From: Neobacillus niacini
GTDB lineage: Bacteria > Bacillota > Bacilli > Bacillales > Cytobacillaceae
Assembly (NCBI RefSeq): GCF_030817595.1
Contig: NZ_JAUSZN010000001.1
Span: forward strand, 3,235,001 to 3,299,000
Direction of reading: 5' to 3'
DNA length: 64,000 bases
Of this stretch, positions 28,734-38,497 are shown piece by piece. Position 1 is the stretch's first letter. Each line of letters starts with the position of its first letter. Both the position numbers and the translations under genes were made by a program. The notes under the pieces were generated by a model that worked only from the letters and a program-made list of their open reading frames with translations, had not been told where the DNA came from and searched no databases.

Positions 28734-28922
28734 ATGGGTCGTGCGCAGGGACATAAAACTCGTGATAAAAACAAAGCATCACTTCCACAGGTTCCTAAAA
28801 ACATGAAATCAGATGGTTATGATGTGGAATATTCCGCTGAATTTGCTGATCATGCAGACCTTGAAGCAATGGCACGAGCAAATGCAGCCAACCAGCGCGT
28901 GAAGCGTAGAAAAAACAAATAA
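28734..28922 (+). CDS. yfhD: Small conserved protein YfhD
   Basis: A 62-residue, highly charged protein matching YfhD (MGRAQGHKTRDKNK start, LPQVPKNMKSDG, Arg/Lys-rich end). No function is known. The ATG at 28734 is used rather than a TTG six codons earlier because GAAAGGGG stands eight bases before it. Confidence 0.87.
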   Translation: MGRAQGHKTRDKNKASLPQVPKNMKSDGYDVEYSAEFADHADLEAMARANAANQRVKRRKNK

Positions 28923-28964
28923 CCCTTTTAAGAAATTGGCAGTGCATTTTTGCTGCAAAAAAAG

Positions 28965-28991
28965 AGAAGCAGGATTACTCCTGCTTCTTTA
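28965..28991 (+). terminator. Terminator after yfhD
   Basis: AGAAGCAGG and CCTGCTTCT form a 9-bp stem followed by a short T run. Confidence 0.85.
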
Positions 28992-29245
28992 AACAATTTA
29001 TTAGGGGGAAAAATTGATTAAATCATCGAACCCTATAGAGAGATTAATGCCATTATCCGGCAATAGGACCCGGGTAAAACTCATACTAGGTGATTGTGAA
29101 TCGAATCACGATCTCCTTTACAACTTCAATATACTCCCCTTCAATAGCAATAACAATGGTTTTCACAGTTTTTTAACATATTAACAGTAGAAATATGAAT
29201 AGTATGTGAACTTTATAAGTTGTTTATATTAGAAACCCACTTTTA
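28992..29245. other. Intergenic stretch without recognised content
   Basis: Between the yfhD terminator and the end of the acetyltransferase gene I see no gene with a ribosome site. A minus-strand frame of 26 codons near 29095-29175 lacks support. No clear terminator for the acetyltransferase operon is seen. Confidence 0.5.
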
Positions 29246-29914
29246 TTAAAGCGGCAATAATGAAATGGTCTCTTTCTTTCTTAAGTCCGCGACCATATCC
29301 AGCCATTCTTGCGGTTTATTTGAAAGAATGGAGTAATAGGTGGTTAGAAAATCAGCCACAAGGGACGCAGGAATAGAGTCTAGCTCATCGTCCATTGGCA
29401 TAAAGCAAAAATCGAGTCCTTTTACAGCCTCACCATTATTTTCCCATGATGGATGTACATACGCTAAATCAATTCTTTTATAACCTAAATGTGAAAGAAC
29501 CTCACGACGCACATAAGGGTCCATCACCTTAACGCCACCAAACTCGTGTCCTACTCGATATGGATCATAAATTTCGGCAAACATACCGAAAAGCTCTTTT
29601 CCATTATCAGCAGCTAGTTTTTGTAAATCCTTTAAGCGGTTCTGTGCTAAGAATCTCCCTAGGCTAAGACCAGGCCTGCTAATGATTGTGAAATCTGTCA
29701 TCGCAATATTCCAATCTGGATAATAACGATATTCGGTTGCCCCTACAACCTCCTCGACATTAACAGCAACAAACACGCGAATACCTGGATCCTCCAAAGG
29801 CTCCTTCCATAAGTCATACTCTAAGACTTCCTCCGGCGGAAATATTTCTCCCATTAAATCATGCAGTTTTTTAAAGTTTGGATCTTCAATACTAGTAATT
29901 CGTTTATATTCCAT
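29246..29914 (-). CDS. GNAT-like protein downstream of the nitrilase gene
   Basis: A 222-residue protein with a GNAT-type layout: a substrate-side N-terminal half (IFPPEEVLEYDLW), a central strand (VFVAVNVEEVVGATEYRYYP) and the acetyl-CoA region near RPGLSLGRFLAQNRLKDLQKLA. The canonical Q/RxxGxG/A is only loosely kept, so acetyl-CoA binding is not certain. The ATG at 29914 follows GGGAGAG and lies two bases after the stop of the preceding acetyltransferase, so the two are cotranscribed. The substrate is unknown. Confidence 0.7.
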   Translation of the reverse strand: MEYKRITSIEDPNFKKLHDLMGEIFPPEEVLEYDLWKEPLEDPGIRVFVAVNVEEVVGATEYRYYPDWNIAMTDFTIISRPGLSLGRFLAQNRLKDLQKLAADNGKELFGMFAEIYDPYRVGHEFGGVKVMDPYVRREVLSHLGYKRIDLAYVHPSWENNGEAVKGLDFCFMPMDDELDSIPASLVADFLTTYYSILSNKPQEWLDMVADLRKKETISLLPL

Positions 29915-29916
29915 TC

Positions 29917-30603
29917 TTAACACTCTCCCTGTATTGAATTAAATGGATTTTTCCATTCCATTAATGCAGCATAATTATATGATTCTTCATCGTCCAGATA
30001 ATTTTCTACAATGCCAATCGGAATCCGACCGCAGCGAAGCAAAAAAGTAATAACAGGGTCCTTTAAATCCCCTTTTAGTAGCTTATTTATATACTGCTCC
30101 GGTGTCATGGTGTCAGCTACTTTATGATAACCCGGCATTCTGCCACCACCAAGCAATCGCACTAGTTTTTTCTGGATCACCACATGATACATAGCTTGCA
30201 TCATCAGTTTACCAAGACCAAGTTTTCGAAACTTTGGACGAACACTAATATCTACAATATAGAGTGTATTACCACTAGGATTATGATTTTTAATGTATCC
30301 ATGATCCGTGATTTCTTCCCAAGTATGCTCCATATTGTTAGGATCAAAATCGACACAAAGCCCTGTAAGGGAGCCCGCTAATATTCCATCGACTTCAATA
30401 CATATAGCTCCCTCTTTAAATCTCATCACATGGTTCGATAATTGTTCTTTATTCCACCATAGGTCTGAAGGAAATGGAGGTGGAAAGCATTCAGACTGTA
30501 TTTGAATAAGTTCGTCAAAATCGTCTTGAGTGTAATTGCGAATAGTCACAGGAACTGGCTTATCTTGGTCAAATACGTAGAATTCACTCCGATACAAGGC
30601 CAT
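29917..30603 (-). CDS. GNAT acetyltransferase, YhcX N-terminal-like
   Basis: A 228-residue acetyltransferase (232 if an overlapping TTG at 30615 is used). The acetyl-CoA motif RPKFRKLGLGKLMM lies near residues 125-138. The segments HTWEEITDHGYIKNHNP and GGGRMPGYHKVAD closely resemble the N-terminal half of B. subtilis YhcX, where acetyltransferase and nitrilase are one chain. Here they are separate, with the nitrilase gene first. The ATG has AAGGGTGG very close, so the true start is unsure. The substrate is unknown. Confidence 0.82.
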   Translation of the reverse strand: MALYRSEFYVFDQDKPVPVTIRNYTQDDFDELIQIQSECFPPPFPSDLWWNKEQLSNHVMRFKEGAICIEVDGILAGSLTGLCVDFDPNNMEHTWEEITDHGYIKNHNPSGNTLYIVDISVRPKFRKLGLGKLMMQAMYHVVIQKKLVRLLGGGRMPGYHKVADTMTPEQYINKLLKGDLKDPVITFLLRCGRIPIGIVENYLDDEESYNYAALMEWKNPFNSIQGEC

Positions 30604-30615
30604 TCCACCCTTCAA

Positions 30616-31476
30616 TTATTTTTCCCAATCCGGATATAAATCTGTTCTCCGGTCACGCCACGTAGTAACGGATCCTCGCTCTCTTACTTCATATAATAAC
30701 TCCAGATCAAGGTCAGCTGTGACAACCGTATCGTTGTTCACTTCCCCTTGCACGAGAATACCTTTTGGCGGGAACGGGATATCATTTGGTGTAATAATAA
30801 CCGCTTGCCCGAAATTAGCACGCATGAAATCAACGGTTGGCAAGGCACCGACTGTTCCGGTTAAAACCACATATACCTGATTTTCAACAGCACGTGCATG
30901 ACTTGTATAGCGTACACGGTGGAAGCCGTGGCGGTCATCGGTACAAGAAGGACAAAAGATCACGTCGGCACCTTTTGCTTTTGCCATGCGGACAATTTCA
31001 GGGAACTCAATGTCATAGCAGGTGAGCAGGGCAATTTTCCCTTTTTCTGTTTCAAAGATTTGAAAGCTGTCACCTTTCTCCATGTTCCATTCGTTTACTT
31101 CCGTAGGGGTAATATGAAGCTTGGCCTGCTCGCCAATTCTTCCGTCAGGATAAAATAAATGAGCCGTATTATAAAGCTTGCCGCCCTTTTCTATAACATG
31201 TGTACCGGCAATGATGTGCATGTTGGTTTGTTTGGCAAAATTCGTGAATAATTCTCGGTATTGGTCTGTGAATCCAGGTAGGTCGTTGATTGTCAGACTC
31301 TTCCCTTGCCCATCTCCAATTGATAATAGCTGTGTGGTGAAGAATTCAGGGAAAAGAACAAACTCGGCTCCAAATTCCTCCGCCGTTTTTATATAATGCT
31401 CGCATTGTGCGGCAAATTCTTCAAAGGACTGAATTGTATGTAAATGATACTGTACAACTGAGACACGTAATTTCAT
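30616..31476 (-). CDS. Carbon-nitrogen hydrolase (nitrilase superfamily)
   Basis: A 286-residue nitrilase-fold hydrolase with the catalytic Glu in LFPEFF near residue 44, Lys in AKLHITPTE near 121, and Cys in LLTCYDIEFPE near 153. It should cleave an amide or carbamoyl bond in the cytoplasm. It corresponds to the C-terminal half of YhcX-type fusions and is followed directly by the matching acetyltransferase. AAGGAGGAAG precedes the ATG. It lies just downstream of argH but beyond a terminator, so it has its own promoter. Confidence 0.9.
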   Translation of the reverse strand: MKLRVSVVQYHLHTIQSFEEFAAQCEHYIKTAEEFGAEFVLFPEFFTTQLLSIGDGQGKSLTINDLPGFTDQYRELFTNFAKQTNMHIIAGTHVIEKGGKLYNTAHLFYPDGRIGEQAKLHITPTEVNEWNMEKGDSFQIFETEKGKIALLTCYDIEFPEIVRMAKAKGADVIFCPSCTDDRHGFHRVRYTSHARAVENQVYVVLTGTVGALPTVDFMRANFGQAVIITPNDIPFPPKGILVQGEVNNDTVVTADLDLELLYEVRERGSVTTWRDRRTDLYPDWEK

Positions 31477-31544
31477 CGTTCTTCCTCCTTTTAAAAAAAT
31501 GATATGAGGAAATTATCTACTATTTTGGATATTAATACAAATAA

Positions 31545-31566
31545 AAAACCACCCTTCGGTGGTTTT
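31545..31566 (-). terminator. Terminator of the arginine operon
   Basis: AAAACCACC and GGTGGTTTT form a 9-bp stem with a four-base loop; on the minus strand T-rich sequence follows. It stands directly after the argH stop and ends the arginine cluster. Confidence 0.9.
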
Positions 31567-31569
31567 CGC

Positions 31570-32946
31570 TTATTTACCTAGTTTTCCTTCGCCAAGCTCG
31601 ATTTGTTTAATCACCTGTTCAGGAGATGTCCCACCGAAGCTATTTCGAACGGCCACAACATGCTCTGGTGATAGGACCTCATAAATATCCTCTTCAAATA
31701 AGGAATTGAACTCTTGGTATTCTTCAAAGCTTAAATCAAGTAAGAATTTTTGGTTTTGAATCGCATATAAAACAATCTTTCCAATGACTTCATGTGCTTC
31801 TCTAAAAGGCAGGCCTTTTCTTACCAAGTAGTCGGCAATATCGGTAGCGTTAGAAAAATCATTATTAATCGCTTTTCTCATAATATCTTTATTAACCGTC
31901 ATTGTTTCAATCATTGGCGCTAGTAACATTAGTGAGCCTTCCAATGTCTCAACAGTATCGAACATTCCCTCTTTATCTTCTTGTAAATCCTTATTGTAAG
32001 CTAATGGTAATCCCTTTAGAACTGTCAGTAAACCAATCAAATTACCAAAAGTACGACCCGTTTTTCCTCTTAACAGCTCAGGAACATCTGGGTTCTTCTT
32101 TTGCGGCATAATGCTGGACCCTGTACAAAAAGAGTCATCGAGTTCTACAAATTGAAACTCTTGGCTTGACCAAATCACAAGCTCTTCAGATAATCTTGAA
32201 ATATGAGTCATAATAATGGAACCAATTGAAAGGAATTCTAATATAAAATCCCTGTCACTCACGGCATCCATGCTGTTCGGATAAACCGTTTCAAACCCAA
32301 GTATCTCTGCCACACGTTCACGATTAATAGGGAATGTAGTCCCTGCCAATGCACCAGAACCAAGTGGCAACCAATTGACACGCTTTAAGCTATCAATCAG
32401 TCTCTCTTTATCACGTTCAAACATCCAGAAGTACGCCATCAAATGATGAGCAAATGAGACCGGCTGAGCACGCTGGAGATGAGTATAGCCTGGAATTAAC
32501 GTGTTAACATTCTCTTTTGCCTGAACAAGCAGTGAACCTTGAACATCCTCAAGCAGTTTAATCAATTCCGTGGTCTTTGTTCGTAAGTAAAGATGCATAT
32601 CTGTTGCAACTTGGTCATTTCGACTACGGCCAGTATGAAGCTTACCGCCAACAGGACCGATTTTTTCTATCAATAATTTTTCAATATTCATATGGATATC
32701 TTCATCTGCCACTAAAAACTCAACTTCGTTATTGTCAACCATCTTTTTGATTTCTAGCAGGCCAGCTTTTATTTTTTCCGCGTCCTCAAGCGGAATAATG
32801 CCGCATTCACCTAACATCTGAACATGTGCCATGCTGCCGGCAATATCCTCTTTGGCAAGCTTTTGATCAAAGGAAATGGAAGCCGTAAATTCTTCCACTA
32901 ACTTATTGGTTTCTTTCGTAAAACGTCCGCCCCATAATTTGGACAT
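31570..32946 (-). CDS. argH: Argininosuccinate lyase
   Basis: A 458-residue enzyme that splits argininosuccinate into arginine and fumarate, the last step of arginine synthesis. The superfamily signature [12 protein letters not shown], with the catalytic Ser, lies near residues 276-287, and [13 protein letters not shown] is near 105-117. It starts WGGRF as typical ArgH does, after a strong GAGGAGGGG site. It is the last gene of the cluster, 63 bases after argG. Confidence 0.96.
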   Translation of the reverse strand: MSKLWGGRFTKETNKLVEEFTASISFDQKLAKEDIAGSMAHVQMLGECGIIPLEDAEKIKAGLLEIKKMVDNNEVEFLVADEDIHMNIEKLLIEKIGPVGGKLHTGRSRNDQVATDMHLYLRTKTTELIKLLEDVQGSLLVQAKENVNTLIPGYTHLQRAQPVSFAHHLMAYFWMFERDKERLIDSLKRVNWLPLGSGALAGTTFPINRERVAEILGFETVYPNSMDAVSDRDFILEFLSIGSIIMTHISRLSEELVIWSSQEFQFVELDDSFCTGSSIMPQKKNPDVPELLRGKTGRTFGNLIGLLTVLKGLPLAYNKDLQEDKEGMFDTVETLEGSLMLLAPMIETMTVNKDIMRKAINNDFSNATDIADYLVRKGLPFREAHEVIGKIVLYAIQNQKFLLDLSFEEYQEFNSLFEEDIYEVLSPEHVVAVRNSFGGTSPEQVIKQIELGEGKLGK

Positions 32947-32975
32947 TGTTTGCCCCTCCTCAAAACTAACAAGTT

Positions 32976-33000
32976 TGCCCTCGAAAAGGTTTCGAGGGCA
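32976..33000. promoter_or_regulatory. Perfect hairpin in the argG-argH gap
   Basis: The 11-bp arms TGCCCTCGAAA and TTTCGAGGGCA enclose a three-base loop between argG and argH. There is no T run on the minus strand, so it is more likely an mRNA stability or processing element than a terminator. Confidence 0.6.
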
Positions 33001-33009
33001 CCTGGATTA

Positions 33010-34221
33010 TTATTTCATTATCTTTTCTTTATTATTTACTTCAGCATTTACCTTTGTAGGCAGTCCCCAAATTTTGATGAATCCCACAGCCGCATTATGG
33101 TCGAAAGCGTCCCCTTTTGAATAAGTTGCCAATTCTTCATTATAAAGACTGTTTGGCGACTTACGACCTACAACTGTATGGTTTCCTTTATGGAGTTTCA
33201 CTCGAATCGTCCCAGTAACTACCTTTTGCGTTTCATCAATAAAGGCATCAAGAGCTGGCTTAATTGGTGAGTACCAAAGTCCTTCGTAGATGATTTTTGT
33301 CATTTGCTGCTCTACTTGGGTTTTGAACTGTGTTACTTCACGTGTTAGGGTTAAGAATTCTAATTCTTTGTGAGCATTAATTAATATTAACGCAGCTGGA
33401 TTTTCATAAACTTCTCTGGATTTAATTCCAACAAGACGATTTTCAATATGATCAATACGACCAACCCCATGTTTGCCGCCAAGCTCGTTCAAAGTTTCGA
33501 TTAATTGCACCAATGGCAGCTTCTCACCATTCAATGCAACAGGAACACCTTGCTCGAATTCAATTTCAATATATTCAGCTTGATCTGGTGTTAATTCAAT
33601 TGGTGCAGTCCAATCAAATGCAGCTTCCGGTGCTTCTGCCCAAGGATCCTCAAGAACACCAGCCTCACAAGCACGTCCCCAGATATTCGCATCAATCGAG
33701 AATGGATTGTCTAAATTTACTGGGATTGGAATACCATTGGCCTGTGCATACTCAATTTCTTCGTCACGAGTCATGCCCCATTCACGAACAGGAGCCACAA
33801 CCTTTAAGCTTGGGTTTAATGCTTGAATGGAGACTTCGAAACGAACCTGGTCATTTCCTTTACCAGTACAGCCATGTGCTACAGCTGTAGCTCCTTCTTT
33901 TTCCGCTACTTCTACTAATAATTTTGAAATTAACGGACGTGAAAGTGCAGATGATAGCGGGTATTTCCCTTCATATAAACAATTAGCCTTTAAAGCTGGT
34001 AAAATATATTCTTTTGCTAACAATTCTTTCGCATCAATCATGTAAGCTTTGACAGCACCTACATTCAATGCCTTTTGTTTAATTGCCTCTAGATCCTTAC
34101 CCTCACCAACATCTAGACCTAATGCAATAACATCATAACCATATTTCTCCTGAATCCATTTCACTGAAACGGAAGTATCTAATCCTCCTGAATACGCTAA
34201 AACAATTTTTTCCTTAGCCAT
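33010..34221 (-). CDS. argG: Argininosuccinate synthase
   Basis: A 403-residue ligase that joins citrulline and aspartate with ATP to give argininosuccinate. The PP-motif SGGLDTSV lies at residues 10-17, and [17 protein letters not shown] near 113-129 binds ATP and citrulline. The start follows GCGAGGAG. The 78-base gap before it holds a TATAAT box and an ARG box, so argG and argH can be transcribed separately from the upstream genes. In B. subtilis argGH is a separate locus. Confidence 0.96.
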   Translation of the reverse strand: MAKEKIVLAYSGGLDTSVSVKWIQEKYGYDVIALGLDVGEGKDLEAIKQKALNVGAVKAYMIDAKELLAKEYILPALKANCLYEGKYPLSSALSRPLISKLLVEVAEKEGATAVAHGCTGKGNDQVRFEVSIQALNPSLKVVAPVREWGMTRDEEIEYAQANGIPIPVNLDNPFSIDANIWGRACEAGVLEDPWAEAPEAAFDWTAPIELTPDQAEYIEIEFEQGVPVALNGEKLPLVQLIETLNELGGKHGVGRIDHIENRLVGIKSREVYENPAALILINAHKELEFLTLTREVTQFKTQVEQQMTKIIYEGLWYSPIKPALDAFIDETQKVVTGTIRVKLHKGNHTVVGRKSPNSLYNEELATYSKGDAFDHNAAVGFIKIWGLPTKVNAEVNNKEKIMK

Positions 34222-34245
34222 TTATATATTCTCCTCGCATTTATG

Positions 34246-34277
34246 TGAATTAATATTCAATCAATAGAATTATTATA
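34246..34277 (-). promoter_or_regulatory. ARG box and -10 region upstream of argG
   Basis: TGAATATTAATTCA (complement of 34246-34259) is a perfect 14-base ARG-box palindrome of the type bound by AhrC/ArgR with arginine. A TATAAT box lies just upstream (34272-34277), but a good -35 is not seen at 17 bases (GTAGAT). The box would lie near the transcription start and repress a local argGH promoter. Confidence 0.65.
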
Positions 34278-34299
34278 CACTAAAAATCAAAAAAATCTA

Positions 34300-35277
34300 C
34301 TATTCTAGCAAAAGTTTTAAAATTGCTTTTTGAGCATGAAGTCTATTCTCTGCTTCATCAAACACTACCGAATGTGGACCATCAATAATTTCTGCCGTAA
34401 CCTCTTCTCCACGGTGTGCTGGTAAACAGTGTAAAAAGATATAATCCTTTTTCGCATTTTGACATAATTCAGCATTTACTTGATAGTCTGCTAAATCTTT
34501 TAATCTTTTTTCCGTTTCTGCCTCTTGACCCATACTAGTCCAAACATCTGTGACGACAATATCGGCATCCTTGATAGCTTCTTTTGGATTATGTGTAATT
34601 GTAATTTTGCTTCCAGTTAATTTGCCGGCCTCAATCGCCCTCTCAGTTATTAGACCATCAGGTAAATATCCAGGGGGGCTTGCAATGCTGATATGCATTC
34701 CAACCTTTGCTGCACCTTCCATTAATGAATGAGCCATATTATTGTTTCCGTCTCCTAAATAGCACATCTTTAATCCGGCTAATTTCCCTTTGTGTTCTTG
34801 AATCGTTAATAGGTCCGCCATCACTTGAGTTGGATGATGCAAATCAGTTAGACCGTTAATTACCGGAACGGTCGCATGCTCTGCCAGTTCCTTAACAGAG
34901 TCGTGTGAAAACGTCCTAATCATCATGCAATCGATATAACGAGATAAAACTTTTGCTGTATCTGAAATACTTTCTCCTCTACCCAGCTGAATATCCTTCG
35001 AACTTAGGAAGATCGCATGCCCTCCTAATTGGAGCATCCCTACCTCAAAGGAAACTCTAGTACGAGTTGAAGATTTTTCAAATATCATCCCTAGAACCTT
35101 TCCGCTCAAATAAGGATGTGGTTTTCCTTGTTTTTGAAGGCTTTTCAGTTCCTTTGCTTCCTCTAAAAGGTAAAGAATCTCATCTGTATGAAAATCGGAC
35201 AAGGATAAGAAATCCTTGCCTTTTAATTGTGGCTGTTGTGACACACCCTTTGCGTTCCAGTTAATCACATTTGACAT
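34300..35277 (-). CDS. argF: Ornithine carbamoyltransferase
   Basis: A 325-residue enzyme that transfers the carbamoyl group to ornithine, giving citrulline. SSTRTRVSFEVG near residue 70 binds carbamoyl phosphate, and HCLPAHRGEEVT near 285 carries the ornithine-side Cys. A GTG three codons upstream is possible, but the ATG at 35277 is likelier. Either way it overlaps the end of carB, which suggests translational coupling of carbamoyl phosphate synthesis and use. Confidence 0.96.
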   Translation of the reverse strand: MSNVINWNAKGVSQQPQLKGKDFLSLSDFHTDEILYLLEEAKELKSLQKQGKPHPYLSGKVLGMIFEKSSTRTRVSFEVGMLQLGGHAIFLSSKDIQLGRGESISDTAKVLSRYIDCMMIRTFSHDSVKELAEHATVPVINGLTDLHHPTQVMADLLTIQEHKGKLAGLKMCYLGDGNNNMAHSLMEGAAKVGMHISIASPPGYLPDGLITERAIEAGKLTGSKITITHNPKEAIKDADIVVTDVWTSMGQEAETEKRLKDLADYQVNAELCQNAKKDYIFLHCLPAHRGEEVTAEIIDGPHSVVFDEAENRLHAQKAILKLLLE

Positions 35278-38200
35278 GTTCCACACCGCTCTCTTTGATA
35301 TTGTAATATTCCGTTACTGTACGTACCTCTGATTGAGTAATCGTTTGAGCCTGAAGGCTGACCATTGCTTCCACTGTATCTAAATGAGTAAATACCGGTA
35401 CATTGTAGCGGGTTGCTTGTTCACGAATGTAAAAACCAAATTTTATTTTATTTCTTCCTTGGTTTGGTATATTAATGACTGCTTGAATGGTATTGTTTTT
35501 GAAAAGTTCATTTACATCTTCGTTGTCTTTAATAACATTTTCAATTTTAAAGCCCTTTTCTTGAAGGAATCGTGCTGTCCCTTCTGTTGCAGTTAGCTTG
35601 TAATTTTCATTAACAAACTGCTGTAGAATTGGAAGGCTGGCTTGTTTTTCCCGATCGGATATGGAACAGAATAAATATTTTTCTGTTTCATCACTTGATA
35701 AAGGGAAAGCTTTTTCTAGCGCTTCATGGAAGGTTGCTCCTAAACCTAACACTTCACCTGTTGATTTCATTTCCGGTCCTAAAACGTGGTCGACTCCCTT
35801 TAGTTTGCTTCTTGAAAATACAGGTGCCTTAACCGAGTAATAATTTGGTTCTGCTAATAAACCATTTTCATTCGATAGAGAACTCAAGGAAACTCCTAAT
35901 TGAGCCATTACCGCCCATTCAATCATTGGAACGCCTGTAACCTTGCTCATAATTGGAACCGTACGTGACGAACGTGGATTCACTTCTAATACAAGGACTT
36001 GGTCCTGATAAATAACAAATTGGATATTCATGATGCCGACGATTGGAGCCGATTTAGCAATTTTTTCAGCATAATCAATTAATGTTTCTTTAATCCCTTC
36101 CGCTAATGAGATTGGTGGGAAAACACTAATACTATCCCCAGAATGTACGCCCGCTCTTTCGATATGTTCAAAGATTCCTGGAACAATGACATTCTGTCCA
36201 TCACTAATGACATCCACTTCACATTCTAATCCAGGAATATATCGGTCTACTAATAACGGCCACATTTTTTCCTGTGAGGAGTTTTCCTCAAGCTGCTGGA
36301 TATAATAGTTTAGCTCTTCTTCTGTAAAAATAGTAAACATCGATTGCCCGCCAATGACATAGGATGGACGTACCAATACTGGATAACCAAGTCTTTCTGC
36401 AGCTGCCAGCAATTCATCTTTATGTGTAACGGTCTCACCCACAATATGTGGAATGTTTAAGTTTTCAAGTAACTGATAAAATTCTTTACGATCTTCGAAG
36501 GCATCGACACTTTTAACACTTGTACCTAGAATCTTTACTCCTTCTTCTTCGAGGTCATGAGCCAAATTTATCGCAGTTTGCCCGCCAAACTGAATTAACA
36601 CACCTTCCACTTTCTCTTTTTCAATAACTGTAAGTACATCTTCAGCTGTTAATGGTTCAAAATAAAGGCTGTCAGCTACTGAATAATCTGTACTAACTGT
36701 CTCAGGATTATTATTGATTACGACTGCCTCATAACCCATCTTTTTAATCGCTTTGGCTGCATGGACCGAACAGTAATCAAATTCGATTCCTTGACCAATT
36801 CGGATTGGTCCTGAGCCAAGAACGAGAATCTTCTTCGTATTTGTAACCTCTACCTCATCCGCTCCAAGCCATGTTGAATAGTAATAAGGGGTTACCGCAT
36901 CAAATTCTGCAGAACACGTATCAACCATCTTGTAGCCAGGCTTCCAGTTAAGTTCTTTCCATTTACTTCTTATTTGCTTTTCCTCTATGCTGTATATTTG
37001 TGAAAGCAGCTTATCGGAAATATTATGACGCTTCGCTGTTTTTAACAGAGAAAGTGGTACATCATTCCATCCATAAGAAGCTAATTCCACTTCTAAGTCA
37101 ACAATGGAGTTGATTTTGTTTAAAAACCATGAATCTATCTCGGTTAACTGCTTAATTTTTTCTAGAGAAATGCCTCTTCTGAATGCTTCTGCGATCATAA
37201 ATAATCTTTGGTCATTTGGTCTTTCAAGTTTTTCAAATAAGACTTCTGTATCTATGCTTTTGTTTGATTCCAGGCAAAGTCCAAAGATATTTAATTCCAT
37301 CGAACGAATTGCTTTATTTAGTGCCCCTTCAAAGGTTCGGTCAATCGACATTACTTCACCAGTTGCTTTCATTTGTGTACCTAATGTACGATCAGCCTCT
37401 GGAAATTTATCAAATGGAAAGCGTGGAAGCTTCACAACAATATAATCAATTGCCGGTTCAAAGGATGCAAAGGTGTTACCTGTTATTGGGTTCACAATCT
37501 CATCCAAATGATATCCAACCGCACATTTAGCTGCCATCCTTGCAATCGGATAACCAGTGGCCTTTGACGCTAATGCAGATGAGCGGCTTACCCTTGGATT
37601 TACTTCGATAATACAATATTGGTTGGATTCTGGATTAAGAGCAAACTGGATATTGCAGCCGCCAATAATCTCTAATTCTCTAATTACTTTAAGAGAAGAA
37701 TCTCGAAGCATTTGGTATTGGACATCGGTTAATGTTTGTGATGGAGCAACAACAATAGAATCACCGGTATGAACGCCTACTGGGTCCATATTTTCCATAT
37801 TACAAACAATGATACATGTATCATTGGCGTCCCTTATTACCTCATATTCGATTTCCTTCCAGCCTTTAATACTTCTTTCGACTAGGACCTGATGAATCGG
37901 GCTTGCTGCTAATCCTTTCTTTAGAACATTTTCAAGCTCTTCCGCATTATGGGCAAAGCCGCCGCCGTGTCCGCCTAGTGTGTATGCAGGTCGGATAATA
38001 ACAGGGAAACCTATCTCGTTAACGAAAGTTACACCTTCTTCGTACGTATGAATAATCGCAGATTCTGGGATAGGTTCTTCAATCTTTATCATTAAACTGC
38101 GGAACCGATCACGGTCCTCGCCATTTTTTATCGATTCTACAGAGGTTCCTAACAACTCTACATTGTATTTATGAAGAATACCTTTTTCATAGAGTTCTAC

Positions 38201-38497
38201 CGTTAGATTTAAACCAGTTTGACCGCCTAAAGTTCCAATAATTCCATCAGGCTTTTCTTTTTGAATAATTTTTTCAATGGTTTCAACATTTAAAGGTTCT
38301 ATATACACTTTATCGGCAACAGTTTCGTCCGTCATAATCGTTGCTGGGTTACTATTGATTAATACCACCTGTATTCCCTCTTCTTTAAGAGCGATACAGG
38401 CTTGTGTTCCCGCATAATCAAATTCAGCTGCCTGCCCGATTACAATGGGGCCTGATCCAATTACTAATACTTTTTCTAGGTTTTTATTTAATGGCAT
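35261..38497 (-). CDS. carB: Carbamoyl phosphate synthase large subunit (arginine-linked)
   Basis: A 1078-residue subunit with two homologous ATP-grasp halves. The first (about 1-400) makes carboxyphosphate from bicarbonate. An oligomerisation region covers about 400-550, the second ATP-grasp (about 550-935) phosphorylates carbamate, and a C-terminal MGS-like regulatory domain follows. GSGPIVIGQAAEFDYAGTQA and GSGPIRIGQGIEFDYCSVHA are the paired N-terminal signatures. It is placed in the arginine cluster, overlapping carA by 14 bases, so it is the arginine-type enzyme; a pyrimidine copy would lie elsewhere. Confidence 0.96.
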   Translation of the reverse strand: MPLNKNLEKVLVIGSGPIVIGQAAEFDYAGTQACIALKEEGIQVVLINSNPATIMTDETVADKVYIEPLNVETIEKIIQKEKPDGIIGTLGGQTGLNLTVELYEKGILHKYNVELLGTSVESIKNGEDRDRFRSLMIKIEEPIPESAIIHTYEEGVTFVNEIGFPVIIRPAYTLGGHGGGFAHNAEELENVLKKGLAASPIHQVLVERSIKGWKEIEYEVIRDANDTCIIVCNMENMDPVGVHTGDSIVVAPSQTLTDVQYQMLRDSSLKVIRELEIIGGCNIQFALNPESNQYCIIEVNPRVSRSSALASKATGYPIARMAAKCAVGYHLDEIVNPITGNTFASFEPAIDYIVVKLPRFPFDKFPEADRTLGTQMKATGEVMSIDRTFEGALNKAIRSMELNIFGLCLESNKSIDTEVLFEKLERPNDQRLFMIAEAFRRGISLEKIKQLTEIDSWFLNKINSIVDLEVELASYGWNDVPLSLLKTAKRHNISDKLLSQIYSIEEKQIRSKWKELNWKPGYKMVDTCSAEFDAVTPYYYSTWLGADEVEVTNTKKILVLGSGPIRIGQGIEFDYCSVHAAKAIKKMGYEAVVINNNPETVSTDYSVADSLYFEPLTAEDVLTVIEKEKVEGVLIQFGGQTAINLAHDLEEEGVKILGTSVKSVDAFEDRKEFYQLLENLNIPHIVGETVTHKDELLAAAERLGYPVLVRPSYVIGGQSMFTIFTEEELNYYIQQLEENSSQEKMWPLLVDRYIPGLECEVDVISDGQNVIVPGIFEHIERAGVHSGDSISVFPPISLAEGIKETLIDYAEKIAKSAPIVGIMNIQFVIYQDQVLVLEVNPRSSRTVPIMSKVTGVPMIEWAVMAQLGVSLSSLSNENGLLAEPNYYSVKAPVFSRSKLKGVDHVLGPEMKSTGEVLGLGATFHEALEKAFPLSSDETEKYLFCSISDREKQASLPILQQFVNENYKLTATEGTARFLQEKGFKIENVIKDNEDVNELFKNNTIQAVINIPNQGRNKIKFGFYIREQATRYNVPVFTHLDTVEAMVSLQAQTITQSEVRTVTEYYNIKESGVEHVKCD

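Noticed and set aside
29095..29175. Small minus-strand ORF of 26 codons beginning Val-Lys-Thr-Ile-Val
   Set aside because: No ribosome site and no terminator; too short to support.
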